A stretch of DNA of 64,000 nt, taken from NCBI GenBank assembly GCA_017433975.1, contig JAFRGD010000031.1, positions 124,001 through 188,000 of the forward strand, in the 5' to 3' direction. Numbering within the stretch: position 1 is the first letter of the stretch; every line of letters starts with the position of its first letter. Below, in pieces: positions 1 through 9,781 of this stretch. The position numbers were made by a program, and so were the translations under genes. The notes under the pieces were generated by a model. It searched no databases and had not been told where the DNA came from. It saw only the letters and a list, made by a program, of their open reading frames with translations. The stretch comes from Mogibacterium sp. GTDB taxonomy: Bacteria > Bacillota > Clostridia > Peptostreptococcales > Anaerovoracaceae.

Positions 1-1359
1 TGCCGGGTCGACCAGATCGAGCGGATACGTCGGACCGCTGATGTCGATATCGTTCGATTCGCACAGGATGCCGGTATCGAGGCCGAGGTCGTTCTTGACG
101 ACGTAGTCGATGTTTTCGATTCCGGAGATCGCCTCGATGTCTTCGTCCGTGAAGGCCTTGCCGTCCTCGCGTTTGAGGATGATGCGGTTGACGCTGCTAT
201 TGTTGAAGAAGTCGTTCCAGCCCAGGTTCTCGTTTTGATGCATGTTCTCGACGGTGGACGCGTACTGGCTGATGACCGCTGTCGCGACGAACAGGTAGAC
301 GAGCAGCAGCAGGAAGAACTTGGCCGGGATGTTGAACGTGTTGCGGACCCCGAGGCGGTATTGCGGGAAGAGGCGCATCTTGTCGGTCTGGCTGGCGCTC
401 CGGTCGGTTTGGGCGTCCGCTTCGATGCGTTCGGTCTCCGCCGCCAGCTCGGCCTCTCTCCGCTGGAAACGCGCGCCGCGGCGGGCGAGGTTTGCCAGCT
501 GGGTGTCCGTGAGCGAGGACCCGAAGTGGGACGCCGGCTCCTCCTCGTAGAGGTCCGTCAGGGCATCGTAAAGATCGCCGACAGTAGCGACCGGTGCCGC
601 AGCGTCGTCCTGTGCGGCGTCATCCTGCGGTGTACCGTCAGCGAGGTCCGGAGCGGCATCTGCGCGGTCCGCCCGGCGGATCCGCTTATCCTCGATGATC
701 CGGCCGTCGTGCATGGTCAGCTTGCGCGTCACATAAGGCTCGGCCTGCTCAAAGTTGTGCGTGACGATAACGACGAGTTTATCCTTGGAAATCCGCGCGA
801 GGGTTTCCATGACCTTGCGGGCGGACTCGCTGTCGAGGTTGCCGGTCGGTTCGTCCGCGACGATGATTGGCGCGTCCATGGCGAGGGCGCGGGCGATCGC
901 GACGCGTTGTTTCTGCCCGCCGGAGAGGCGGGACGCCTTGGTGCGGCGGTATTCGCCCAGGTCGACCAGATCGATGAGCTCGAGGACGCGGTCGCGGCAC
1001 TCCTTGCCCCGGTGGCCGGTGATCAGCATGGACAGCTCAATGTTCTGATAAACAGAGTAACTGTTGATCAGGTTGAAGTCCTGGAATATATTGCCGATGT
1101 AAGTCTTGCGGTATCGTTCGTAGTCTTCGGTCCGGTACCCGCTGGTGTCCTCGCCGCAGACGAACATCTCGCCTTCCTCGTAGGTGTCGAGGCCGGAGAT
1201 GACGTTGAGGAGCGTGGACTTGCCGCTGCCGCTCTCGCCGGTGATCACGACGAACTCGCCCATGTCGAGCGCGAGGTCGACGCGGGAGAAGCCGGTGCTG
1301 ACGGTGTCCTTGCCGGAGTAGAACTTTGAGACTTTTTTCAGCTCAATGGTGTGTGACAT
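1..1359 (-). CDS. ABC transporter ATPase fused to FtsX-like permease (3' end beyond window)
   Basis: The reverse strand reads from ATG at 1359 to the window edge without a stop (453 codons). Residues 1-220 form a complete ABC ATPase of the LolD/MacB type: Walker [10 protein letters not shown] near residue 41, signature LSGGQKQ, Walker B IIVADEPTG and the H-loop VTHN. A charged, Ala/Asp-rich linker follows. A hydrophobic helix (NIPAKFFLLLLVYLFVATAV) then opens an FtsX/MacB permease domain that continues outside the window. Fused exporters of this kind in Clostridia are often linked to antimicrobial peptide response; the substrate here is unknown. Its ribosome site is AGAAAGGA. It is divergent from glnS and closely related to the gene at 62089, including the same [10 protein letters not shown] stretch after Walker A. 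Confidence 0.9.
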   Translation of the reverse strand, partial: MSHTIELKKVSKFYSGKDTVSTGFSRVDLALDMGEFVVITGESGSGKSTLLNVISGLDTYEEGEMFVCGEDTSGYRTEDYERYRKTYIGNIFQDFNLINSYSVYQNIELSMLITGHRGKECRDRVLELIDLVDLGEYRRTKASRLSGGQKQRVAIARALAMDAPIIVADEPTGNLDSESARKVMETLARISKDKLVVIVTHNFEQAEPYVTRKLTMHDGRIIEDKRIRRADRADAAPDLADGTPQDDAAQDDAAAPVATVGDLYDALTDLYEEEPASHFGSSLTDTQLANLARRGARFQRREAELAAETERIEADAQTDRSASQTDKMRLFPQYRLGVRNTFNIPAKFFLLLLVYLFVATAVISQYASTVENMHQNENLGWNDFFNNSSVNRIILKREDGKAFTDEDIEAISGIENIDYVVKNDLGLDTGILCESNDIDISGPTYPLDLVDPA

Positions 1360-1462
1360 CAGAAATCCTTTCTACAATGTGAAATCAAGGCATTTGCGTC
1401 CATATATTGTGTTTCGGCGCATAGCCATACACTTTATTTTACCGCGGAAGAGCCGACGGCGC

Positions 1463-1507
1463 AAGAAGTCCTTAAGGATTCTTGGCGATTCTTAACCAAA
1501 AGTTAAT
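1463..1507. promoter_or_regulatory. Operator-like direct repeat and palindrome between the ABC gene and glnS
   Basis: GATTCTT occurs twice at a 10-base period (1477-1483 and 1487-1493). The first copy lies inside an imperfect palindrome, AAGAAGTCCTTAAGGATTCTT-like, at 1463-1483. Tandem half-sites one helical turn apart are the usual binding pattern of OmpR/PhoB-family response regulators, which commonly control antimicrobial peptide ABC exporters. The assignment is an inference: no regulator gene lies in the window. The site is 100-150 bases upstream of the ABC gene start on its own strand. Confidence 0.45.
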
Positions 1508-1519
1508 CACCCAAAGGTA

Positions 1520-1548
1520 ATGCAATGGAGGTGTTTGTGTGATATAAT
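1520..1548 (+). promoter_or_regulatory. Promoter of glnS operon
   Basis: A perfect TATAAT at 1543-1548 is preceded by TGA, giving an extended -10. The -35 (ATGCAA, 17-base spacer) is weak. The transcript would start about 60 bases before the glnS ATG. Confidence 0.55.
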
Positions 1549-1617
1549 CGACGCAAGTGTGGACTGACGCCGGCGGACGACTGCGGCGGGCGTTGAGAGT
1601 GATATAAGGAGACGAAC

Positions 1618-3266
<1,649 letters not shown>

Positions 3267-3279
<13 letters not shown>

Positions 3280-5012
3280 ACAGTTTTGTCGCCTGGGTGG
3301 TGGCTCTGACGGAGCAGTACCCGGTTATCGCAAAATACATGACTACCGTTTCGCGGTGGGTGTTCGTGGTCCTCGCTGTTTACATCCTGGTGAGGACCAT
3401 CGCTTCGCTGTTGTCGACGCGTCCGACGCCGGAGGTATGGGGATACCTTTACGTCGAGAACGGCGTCAGCGAGCCCATCACGCACTGGGAGAACCTCATC
3501 GGCCGGTCCAGATCGGCCGATATTAACATACCTTTAAATACCATCTCAAAGAATCACTGCCTGCTCGCGCGGCGCGGGGACGAGTGGCTGCTCAAGGACC
3601 TCGGGTCGACGAACGGCACCGCGGTGAACGGCGTCCGGCTGGTCCCGGACAAACGGTACATCATCTCGCCGGGGGACGAGATCAACCTCGGCGGCGTCAA
3701 GTGCATCCTCGCCTCCATCAGCATCGAGGAGAGCCGGAACAACGAGGAGTTGCGGCGCCTGGACAAGGAGCCGATTTCGCCGTGGAAGCCGATGCTCGCG
3801 ATTACGTTGTTCCAGTTCCTCACGGTGATCCAGCTGATCATCAGCATGGGGACGAAGGTCCCGGGGATGGCCGTCCTGTCGTTCCTACTCCTCTGCGTCC
3901 TGATGTGGGTGTACGTGTTCGTGTTCCGGCGCCTCCGGCGCAAGGGCTACGAGCTCGAAATGATCGCGTTCTTCATGTCGACGATCAGCCTCGCGATCAC
4001 GACGTCTTCGGCGCCGACGACGACGTTCAAGCAGTTCATGGCGATCGTGATTGGCATGGCGCTTTTCATCTTCATGTGCATCTACCTCCGCGACCTCGAC
4101 CGGACCAAAAGGATCCGTCCAATCCTCCTCATCCTGTCGGTCCTGCTCCTGGTCTTCAACCTGATCTTCGGGACGATCAAGTACGGCGCGGCCAACTGGG
4201 TATACATCGGCGGCATTTCGTTCCAGCCGTCCGAGCTGGTCAAGCTCGCCTTCATCTGCATCGGCGCCGGCACGCTTGAGGAACTCTTCGAGCGGCGGAA
4301 TCTGTATACATACGCGGCGTTTTCGCTGTTCTGCCTGGGCTGCCTCGCGGTCATGGGCGACTTCGGCACCGCGCTGATTTTCTTTGTCACATTCCTCGTC
4401 GTTTCGTTCCTGCGGAGCGGCGACTTCTCGCGCTTCGCGCTCACGAGCGTCGGGGCCGGCATCCTCGGGCTGATGATCCTGCGGTTCAAGCCGTACATCG
4501 CCTCCCGCTTTGGGGCGTGGGGCCACGTCTGGGAGGAGGCCTACGTCAACGACGCGGGCTACCAGCAGACCCGGACGATGTCCTTCGGCGCGGGCGGCGG
4601 GCTGCTCGGCATCGGCGCGGGCAACGGCGACCTCAAATACCTCAACGCCGCGGACACCGACCTGGTCTTCGGCATGGTCATGGAGGAGTGGGGGTACGTC
4701 ATCGCGGTGCTGCTGGTCCTTTGCATCGTGACGTTCTCGCTCTTCGCGGTCAACTCGATCGTCGCGGGGCGGTCGTCCTTCTACACCATCGCGGCCTGCG
4801 GTGCGGTGACGATGTTCACGTTCCAGACGATGCTCAACGTCTTCGGTTCGGTGGACCTGTTCCCGCTGACGGGCGTGACGTTCCCGTTCGTCTCCGCGGG
4901 CGGAACGAGCATGATGGTGTCGTGGGCGATGCTGGCGTATCTGAAAGCCGCGGACATGCGCAAGGACGCGAGCCTTGCCATCGCCGGGCGGCGGTTTGAA
5001 CTGGAGGAGTAA
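3267..5012 (+). CDS. FHA domain fused to FtsW/RodA/SpoVE-type glycosyltransferase
   Basis: 581 residues. One N-terminal membrane helix (about 27-48) is followed by a forkhead-associated domain (about 55-150) with the phosphothreonine-binding signature [11 protein letters not shown]...SKNHCLL and [11 protein letters not shown]. About ten membrane helices of the SEDS family follow, with FQPSEL and FGTALIF characteristic of FtsW/RodA peptidoglycan polymerases. SEDS proteins polymerise lipid II together with a class B PBP, and such a PBP gene follows with a one-base overlap (TAATG). The FHA domain suggests control by Ser/Thr phosphorylation, as with FHA proteins next to rodA/pbpA in Actinobacteria. 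No kinase gene is in the window. The start overlaps the end of glnS. Confidence 0.9.
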
Positions 5013-6346
5013 TGCGCAGACTGGAAAGACGTGCAATCATGTGTCTGATGCTTGCGGCGGTCCTGTTCCTCGGGATCGTGGTCTTTTCGTGGCGCTTTGT
5101 GACCCGCGGCGGGAAGTGGGCGAGCTTCTACGGGAACACGCAGGTGTATACGGACGGCGTCATCAGCCGCGGTTCGGTCTGCGACCGGAACGGGATTCTG
5201 CTGGCGAGCTGCACGGAGGACGGGATCGTTTATGTGGACGATACGACGCTGCGGAAGGCGACGGCGCACGCGGTCGGCGACCCGGGCGGGAACATCCCGT
5301 ACGGTGCGGTCAATTATTTTAAAGACGAACTGATCGGATACGACCTCCTGAACGGGACGTACGACGCGTCCCGCGACGGGAAGAGCATCCAGCTGACGAT
5401 CGACGCGGAGGCAAACCGCACGGCTTACAATTATTTGTCTTACTATGACGCGGGGCTGATCGGGGTCTTCAACTACAAGACCGGGGAGATCGTGTGCATG
5501 GTCAGCACGCCTGCGGTGGACCCGGCGTATTATGACGACGTCGATCCGGACTCCGCCGTGTATTACAACAATTTCATCCAGGCGACGCTCACGCCGGGGT
5601 CGACGTTCAAGCTGGTGACAGCGGCTGCCGCAATCGAGACGCTGGACATGGAGGACTACTCGTTCGATTGTGACGGGTACAATGAGTACGGCGGGGACGC
5701 CTTCCGCTGCGTGGCCTATCATGGCGAAGAAGATTTCTACGATGCACTGGCGAACTCCTGCAACGGCGCGTTCGGCGAAATTACACGGACCGTCGGCGCC
5801 GGCACGATGAAGAAATACGTTAACCAGTTCGGCCTGACCAGCCCGGTCGATATCGACGGAATCCAGACGGCCAAGGGGTCGTTCTCCTTCCCGGGCGATG
5901 ACGACGTGGCGCTCAGCTGGGCCGGCATCGGCCAGGGCGAGGACCTCGTGAATCCGTGCGCGATGATGGTCTATGTCGGCGCGATCGCGAACGACGGCGA
6001 GGCGGTCGCCCCGCGGCTCCTCAAGCGCACCGGCATCTTCCGCCGGCGCTCCGGCAAGTCGCTCGGCCATTACCTCGACGCGGGCACGGCTGCCGAGCTG
6101 CGCAAGATGATGAAGAACAACGTCGAGTCTTCCTATGGCGCCGGGAACTTCCCGGAACTGGACATTTACGCAAAGTCGGGCACGGCCGAAGTCGGCTACG
6201 GCGAGACGTCGTGGTTCGTCGGCTTCATCGACGACGAAGCGCACCCGTATGCCTTCGTGTGCTGGGTCGACGGCGGCTACGGCGGAGCGGCGGCCTGCGG
6301 GCCGATCGTCCGCGCGACGCTTTACACGTTGATTGAAAACAATTAA
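5012..6346 (+). CDS. Class B penicillin-binding protein (PbpA-like transpeptidase)
   Basis: 444 residues with one N-terminal membrane anchor (about 9-31) and an extracellular transpeptidase domain. The three penicillin-binding motifs are visible in order: STFK near residue 197 (in TPGSTFKLVTA), SCN near 249 and KSGTA near 388. The pedestal is short, as in PbpA partners of RodA/FtsW. It would cross-link peptidoglycan made by the SEDS protein encoded immediately upstream. Adjacent SEDS and PBP genes fit a synthase pair for elongation, division or sporulation; I cannot say which. Confidence 0.9.
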   Translation: MRRLERRAIMCLMLAAVLFLGIVVFSWRFVTRGGKWASFYGNTQVYTDGVISRGSVCDRNGILLASCTEDGIVYVDDTTLRKATAHAVGDPGGNIPYGAVNYFKDELIGYDLLNGTYDASRDGKSIQLTIDAEANRTAYNYLSYYDAGLIGVFNYKTGEIVCMVSTPAVDPAYYDDVDPDSAVYYNNFIQATLTPGSTFKLVTAAAAIETLDMEDYSFDCDGYNEYGGDAFRCVAYHGEEDFYDALANSCNGAFGEITRTVGAGTMKKYVNQFGLTSPVDIDGIQTAKGSFSFPGDDDVALSWAGIGQGEDLVNPCAMMVYVGAIANDGEAVAPRLLKRTGIFRRRSGKSLGHYLDAGTAAELRKMMKNNVESSYGAGNFPELDIYAKSGTAEVGYGETSWFVGFIDDEAHPYAFVCWVDGGYGGAAACGPIVRATLYTLIENN

Positions 6347-6357
6347 CGGCAGGGACG

Positions 6358-6386
6358 TTGGGTCCGGCTGCCGTTCAAAATATAAT
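6358..6386 (+). promoter_or_regulatory. Promoter of mntP
   Basis: TTGGGT (6358-6363), a 17-base spacer and a perfect TATAAT (6381-6386). An inverted repeat AACGGCAG / CTGCCGTT (6345-6352 and 6368-6375) spans the upstream stop codon and the spacer. It could act as an operator or as a weak terminator of the preceding operon. The leader before the ATG at 6404 is only about ten bases, too short for a Mn riboswitch downstream of this start. Confidence 0.6.
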
Positions 6387-6403
6387 TTCATTGGGGTAAT
6401 CAG

Positions 6404-7006
6404 ATGACAACTCTGGAAGTCGCGCTGCTTGGCGTAGGGCTCGCGATGGACGCGTTCGCGGTGTCCATCACCGAGGGCCTCAAGATGAAGCACATTCAAA
6501 TCAAATACATGCTGTTGCTGGCGCTCGCGTTCGGCGTGTTTCAGGCAGGGATGCCGATGCTCGGGTGGTTCCTCGGAAACAGTATCATTTCGTATATCGA
6601 TAAATACGACCACTGGATCGGGTTTCTGCTCCTCGCCGCAATCGGTACCAAAAGCCTGATCGAAGCGCTTCGGTCAGACGATTCGGAGATCGGTGACGAT
6701 GGATTGAGCAGTACCGGCCCGGACGACGCGTATTCCATCAGTATGGTAAAACTGCTCGTGTTGGCGGTCGCGACGAGCATCGACGCGCTCGCTGTCGGCG
6801 TGACGTTTGCCCTGGATTACTCCCTCAACGTCCCGCGCGCTTCGGCCCTGATCGGCGGCATTACGTTCGCCATCTGCTGCGGCGGGGTTCTGGTCGGGCA
6901 CTTCTTTGGAACGCGGTACCGCCGCAAGGCGGGCGTCGCCGGCGGTCTGATCCTGATCGCGATCGGCGTCCGCATCCTGCTCGACGGCCTCGGGCTGTTC
7001 CTCTAG
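6404..7006 (+). CDS. mntP: Manganese efflux pump MntP
   Basis: 200 residues and about six membrane helices, the usual size and topology of MntP (formerly YebN, DUF204). The two inverted halves carry the conserved acidic motifs GLAMDAFAVSITEGL (residues 12-26) and TSIDALAVGVTFAL in the second half. These aspartates are needed for Mn2+ export in the family. The end meets the convergent gene at a shared CTAG, each strand reading TAG from it. Regulation is not obvious beyond the promoter at 6358; I do not see a yybP-ykoY element. Confidence 0.93.
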   Translation: MTTLEVALLGVGLAMDAFAVSITEGLKMKHIQIKYMLLLALAFGVFQAGMPMLGWFLGNSIISYIDKYDHWIGFLLLAAIGTKSLIEALRSDDSEIGDDGLSSTGPDDAYSISMVKLLVLAVATSIDALAVGVTFALDYSLNVPRASALIGGITFAICCGGVLVGHFFGTRYRRKAGVAGGLILIAIGVRILLDGLGLFL

Positions 7007-8055
7007 TTTGTCGGTTCGTCCGGCCACATCATGGTCAGGAGACCGTCGCTTCCATAATAGTCTCCCATGTACCCGATGTGCGTGAACCTGGACCGCAGGA
7101 AGTCCTTCGTCGTATAGGTGAGGACGTGCAGATCGGGGTCATACGCCTCCGCTATATAGTAGACCGTGTCGTCGGACGCGGTCGTTTTTTCAGTTGCGAC
7201 AGTTCCGGTCGTATCACCGGTGTCGTCTGCACCGCCGTCAGCGGCGCCGGTGTCGATGCCGATGATCATGCCGACGTGACCGTTGTAGAAGACCAGGTCG
7301 CCCGGGAGGGCCTCCGCGAGGGACGCCCGCGACAGCGGCGTCAGAACGCAGATGTCCGAGAGGTCGTCGTCAAAGACCGAGTAGCCGGAGCCGACATCGC
7401 CCGGGTCGTACCCGGCGTTGTAAAGCGCCCAGCAGATGAAGCCGGAGCAGTCGAGGCCGTTCCGGAGCTGGGACCCGGCCGGGTAGCTGTACATGTATTC
7501 GCCCCAGACCGCCGGACCGTGTTCGGATTCGAGGACGTCGTCCTTGCGGTCTTTGCTGAGGTAGAGCCCGGTGTGGTAGTAGCGGCCCTCGCCGTCGCAG
7601 TATTCGCGATACGACCCGTGGTTGTCCAGGCGGCCGTTCTCGTAAAAATACGGGATGCGGTACGGGAACTCGAGCGCGAGGAACCGCGCCGCCTGCACCG
7701 CGCCGGCGCGGGTGCGGTAGCCCGTGCAGCTGACCTGCCACGCCAGCACGGCGTCGAGCACGTCGTTTTCCTCCGTCGAATAGATGTGGGTGTCGAGGTC
7801 GTTGGTGAGGAGCACTTTCTCATCGCTCAGGCGGTACTCACCGAGCAACCGGGTGGCGGGCACATCAAACGTGACAGCCGCCGAAGCCTCTTCCGCCGCG
7901 GCGTCGTCCTCCGCCGCGGAGCCCTCCGGCACCGTTTCCGGGACGTCAAGCCCCTGCCACGCGGTGAAGAACGTGAGCAGCAGAAGCATGGCGAAGAGCA
8001 TCCTGGTCAGTACGTCGACGAGATATTCATATTTCTTTCTTTGCGTGAGGTTCAT
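7003..8055 (-). CDS. Membrane-anchored NlpC/P60 family cysteine peptidase
   Basis: 350 residues. A membrane helix at about 15-33 is followed by an Ala/Glu-rich spacer and an extracellular region. The C-terminal part contains the NlpC/P60 signature GLDCSGFICWALYNAGYD with the catalytic Cys, and GDLVFYNGHVGMIIGID with the catalytic His. Enzymes of this family cut peptidoglycan stem peptides. The region between anchor and catalytic domain (DKVLLTNDLDTHIYSTEENDVLDAVLAW) does not match a repeat-type cell-wall binding domain that I recognise. It is a single gene convergent with mntP. About 100 bases upstream hold the oppositely oriented selC promoter. Confidence 0.85.
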   Translation of the reverse strand: MNLTQRKKYEYLVDVLTRMLFAMLLLLTFFTAWQGLDVPETVPEGSAAEDDAAAEEASAAVTFDVPATRLLGEYRLSDEKVLLTNDLDTHIYSTEENDVLDAVLAWQVSCTGYRTRAGAVQAARFLALEFPYRIPYFYENGRLDNHGSYREYCDGEGRYYHTGLYLSKDRKDDVLESEHGPAVWGEYMYSYPAGSQLRNGLDCSGFICWALYNAGYDPGDVGSGYSVFDDDLSDICVLTPLSRASLAEALPGDLVFYNGHVGMIIGIDTGAADGGADDTGDTTGTVATEKTTASDDTVYYIAEAYDPDLHVLTYTTKDFLRSRFTHIGYMGDYYGSDGLLTMMWPDEPTN

Positions 8056-8117
8056 ACGCGATTATTCTATAACAATTTCCGCCTTTTCTCAAACGGTTCC
8101 GCCGCAAAAACACCGAT

Positions 8118-8146
8118 TTGACGGAGCTTATCATAGGTGTTATAAT
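8118..8146 (+). promoter_or_regulatory. Promoter of selC-selA-selB
   Basis: TTGACG (8118-8123), exactly 17 bases, then a perfect TATAAT (8141-8146). Transcription would begin about ten bases before the tRNA. It is one of the strongest promoter matches in the window. selA starts only 25 bases after the tRNA, so the tRNA and both protein genes are probably one transcript. Confidence 0.8.
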
Positions 8147-8162
8147 CTCTCTGTATGACTTT

Positions 8163-8259
8163 GGGGGTGGATAGGTGCTGGTGTGCCTTACGGTCTTCAA
8201 AACCGATATGGGGAGTTAAGACCTTCCCGGGTGGGTTCGATTCCCACGCACTCCCGCCA
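8163..8259 (+). tRNA. selC: tRNA-Sec (anticodon TCA)
   Basis: 97 bases including an encoded CCA. The anticodon loop is CTTCAAA within the stem CGGT/ACCG, so the anticodon is UCA and reads UGA. Features specific to selenocysteine tRNA are a lengthened acceptor stem (GGGGGTG pairs with CACTCCC, with a G-G mismatch at the eighth position), an extended D stem (GGTGC/GTGCC type) and a long variable arm between the anticodon and T stems. The T arm is GTGGG TTCGATT CCCAC. Position directly before selA supports the call. Confidence 0.93.
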
Positions 8260-8284
8260 TCTTTAGTTGTATGAGGAGACAGAA

Positions 8285-9781
8285 ATGAATAAGAATGAAT
8301 TGCTACGCAGGATTCCAAAAGTTGACGAGGTGCTGGCTCAGCCTCTCGTTTTTGATTGCTTTGCGAAGAGCGGCCGGGAGGCGGTTACCGAGGCGGTGCG
8401 CGAGGTGATCGACGGGCTTCGGGCGCGGATCCTTACGGTGGACGAAGCGGGGGCGGCGGGCTTCAATCCGGCGGACCTCGGCCTCGGTGCGGTCGCGGCG
8501 GCGGTGACGGCGCGGCTCGCGGAAAAGGAACGGAACCGCTTATACGGTGTGATCAACGCGACGGGGACGATTCTCCACACCAACCTCGGGCGGGCGCCGC
8601 TCTGCAGGGAAGCGGTCGAGAACGTCGCGGCGGTGTCGCGCGGGTACTCCAACCTCGAGTACGACGTCAAGGCGGGAAAGCGCGGGTCGCGGCACGACAT
8701 CATCCGGGACCTCGTGGTCGAACTGACCGGCGCGGAGGACGCGATGGTGGTCAACAACAACGCGAGCGCGACGATGCTCGTGCTCTCGTCGATGGCGGCG
8801 GGGCGGGAGGTCGTCGTTTCGCGGGGCGAGCTCGTCGAGATCGGCGGTGCCTTCCGCATTCCGGACATTATGGCGCAGTCCGGGGCCTTCCTCCGGGAGG
8901 TCGGGACGACCAACAAGACTAAGCCGTCGGACTACGAGAACGCGATTCTTACCAGGGAACAGGCGGAGGCCGGCGACTATCCGCCGGAGCCGGACGGCGC
9001 GGCGCGGTTCGCGACCGGCGCGCTGATGAAGGTCCACACGAGTAACTACAAAATCATGGGCTTCACGGAGGAGGCGACGCTCGAGAACCTCGTTGAAATC
9101 GGGCGCAAGCACAAGCTGCCGGTAATTTTCGACATGGGGAACGGCCTCATGGTCGACCTTTCGGCGTACGGCCTCGACGAGCCGAACGTGCCGGCGTCCC
9201 TCGCGACGGGCATCGACGTGATGCTCTTCAGCGGCGACAAGCTCCTCGGCGGACCGCAGGCGGGCATCATCGTCGGCCGCCGGAAATACATTGAAAAGAT
9301 GAAGAAACACCCGCTCGCCAGGGCGCTCCGGGTCGACAAAATGACCTTTGCCGCGCTGGAGGAGACGTTAAAGAAATACCGCGACGCCGAGGTCGCAAAG
9401 CGCGACATCCCGGTGCTCCGGATGATCACCGAGTCCGCGGAAACATTGCGGGCGCGGGCCGGGCGGCTCGCGGAGGCGATCTGCGGCGACGCCTGGACAG
9501 GCGAACCGGGCGCGGCTGTGACCACGCCGGACGGGCTGACCGTGCGCGTTGTGGAGGTTGAGGACCAGATCGGCGGCGGGTCCGCCCCGATGGTGTACCT
9601 GCCGGGCTTCGCAGTCGCGGTGACGGCCGGGGCCAGATCGACGCAGTCGCTCGAGCGTGCGCTCCGCAAAGCCACAGTGCCGGTGATCGCGCGGATCCGC
9701 GACGACCAGCTGCTGCTCTGCGTACGGACCATCGCGGACGAAGAGGTCGGAATCGTTGCGGAGGCGGTGAAGGGCTTATGA
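8285..9781 (+). CDS. selA: L-seryl-tRNA(Sec) selenium transferase
   Basis: PLP enzyme that converts Ser-tRNA(Sec) to Sec-tRNA(Sec) using selenophosphate. 498 residues, slightly longer than E. coli SelA (463). Family blocks seen: NATGTILHTNLGRAPL, NNNASATMLVLSS, VGTTNKTKPSDYE and the PLP-lysine motif FSGDKLLGGPQAG. I chose the ATG at 8285 because GAGGAGAC lies just before it; a TTG six codons upstream has no ribosome site. The stop overlaps the selB start (ATGA). Selenophosphate synthetase (selD) is not in the window and would have to be elsewhere. Confidence 0.96.
   Translation: MNKNELLRRIPKVDEVLAQPLVFDCFAKSGREAVTEAVREVIDGLRARILTVDEAGAAGFNPADLGLGAVAAAVTARLAEKERNRLYGVINATGTILHTNLGRAPLCREAVENVAAVSRGYSNLEYDVKAGKRGSRHDIIRDLVVELTGAEDAMVVNNNASATMLVLSSMAAGREVVVSRGELVEIGGAFRIPDIMAQSGAFLREVGTTNKTKPSDYENAILTREQAEAGDYPPEPDGAARFATGALMKVHTSNYKIMGFTEEATLENLVEIGRKHKLPVIFDMGNGLMVDLSAYGLDEPNVPASLATGIDVMLFSGDKLLGGPQAGIIVGRRKYIEKMKKHPLARALRVDKMTFAALEETLKKYRDAEVAKRDIPVLRMITESAETLRARAGRLAEAICGDAWTGEPGAAVTTPDGLTVRVVEVEDQIGGGSAPMVYLPGFAVAVTAGARSTQSLERALRKATVPVIARIRDDQLLLCVRTIADEEVGIVAEAVKGL

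Noticed and set aside
6347..6403. yybP-ykoY manganese riboswitch before mntP
   Set aside because: The space after the promoter is about ten bases and the conserved loops of the riboswitch are not visible.
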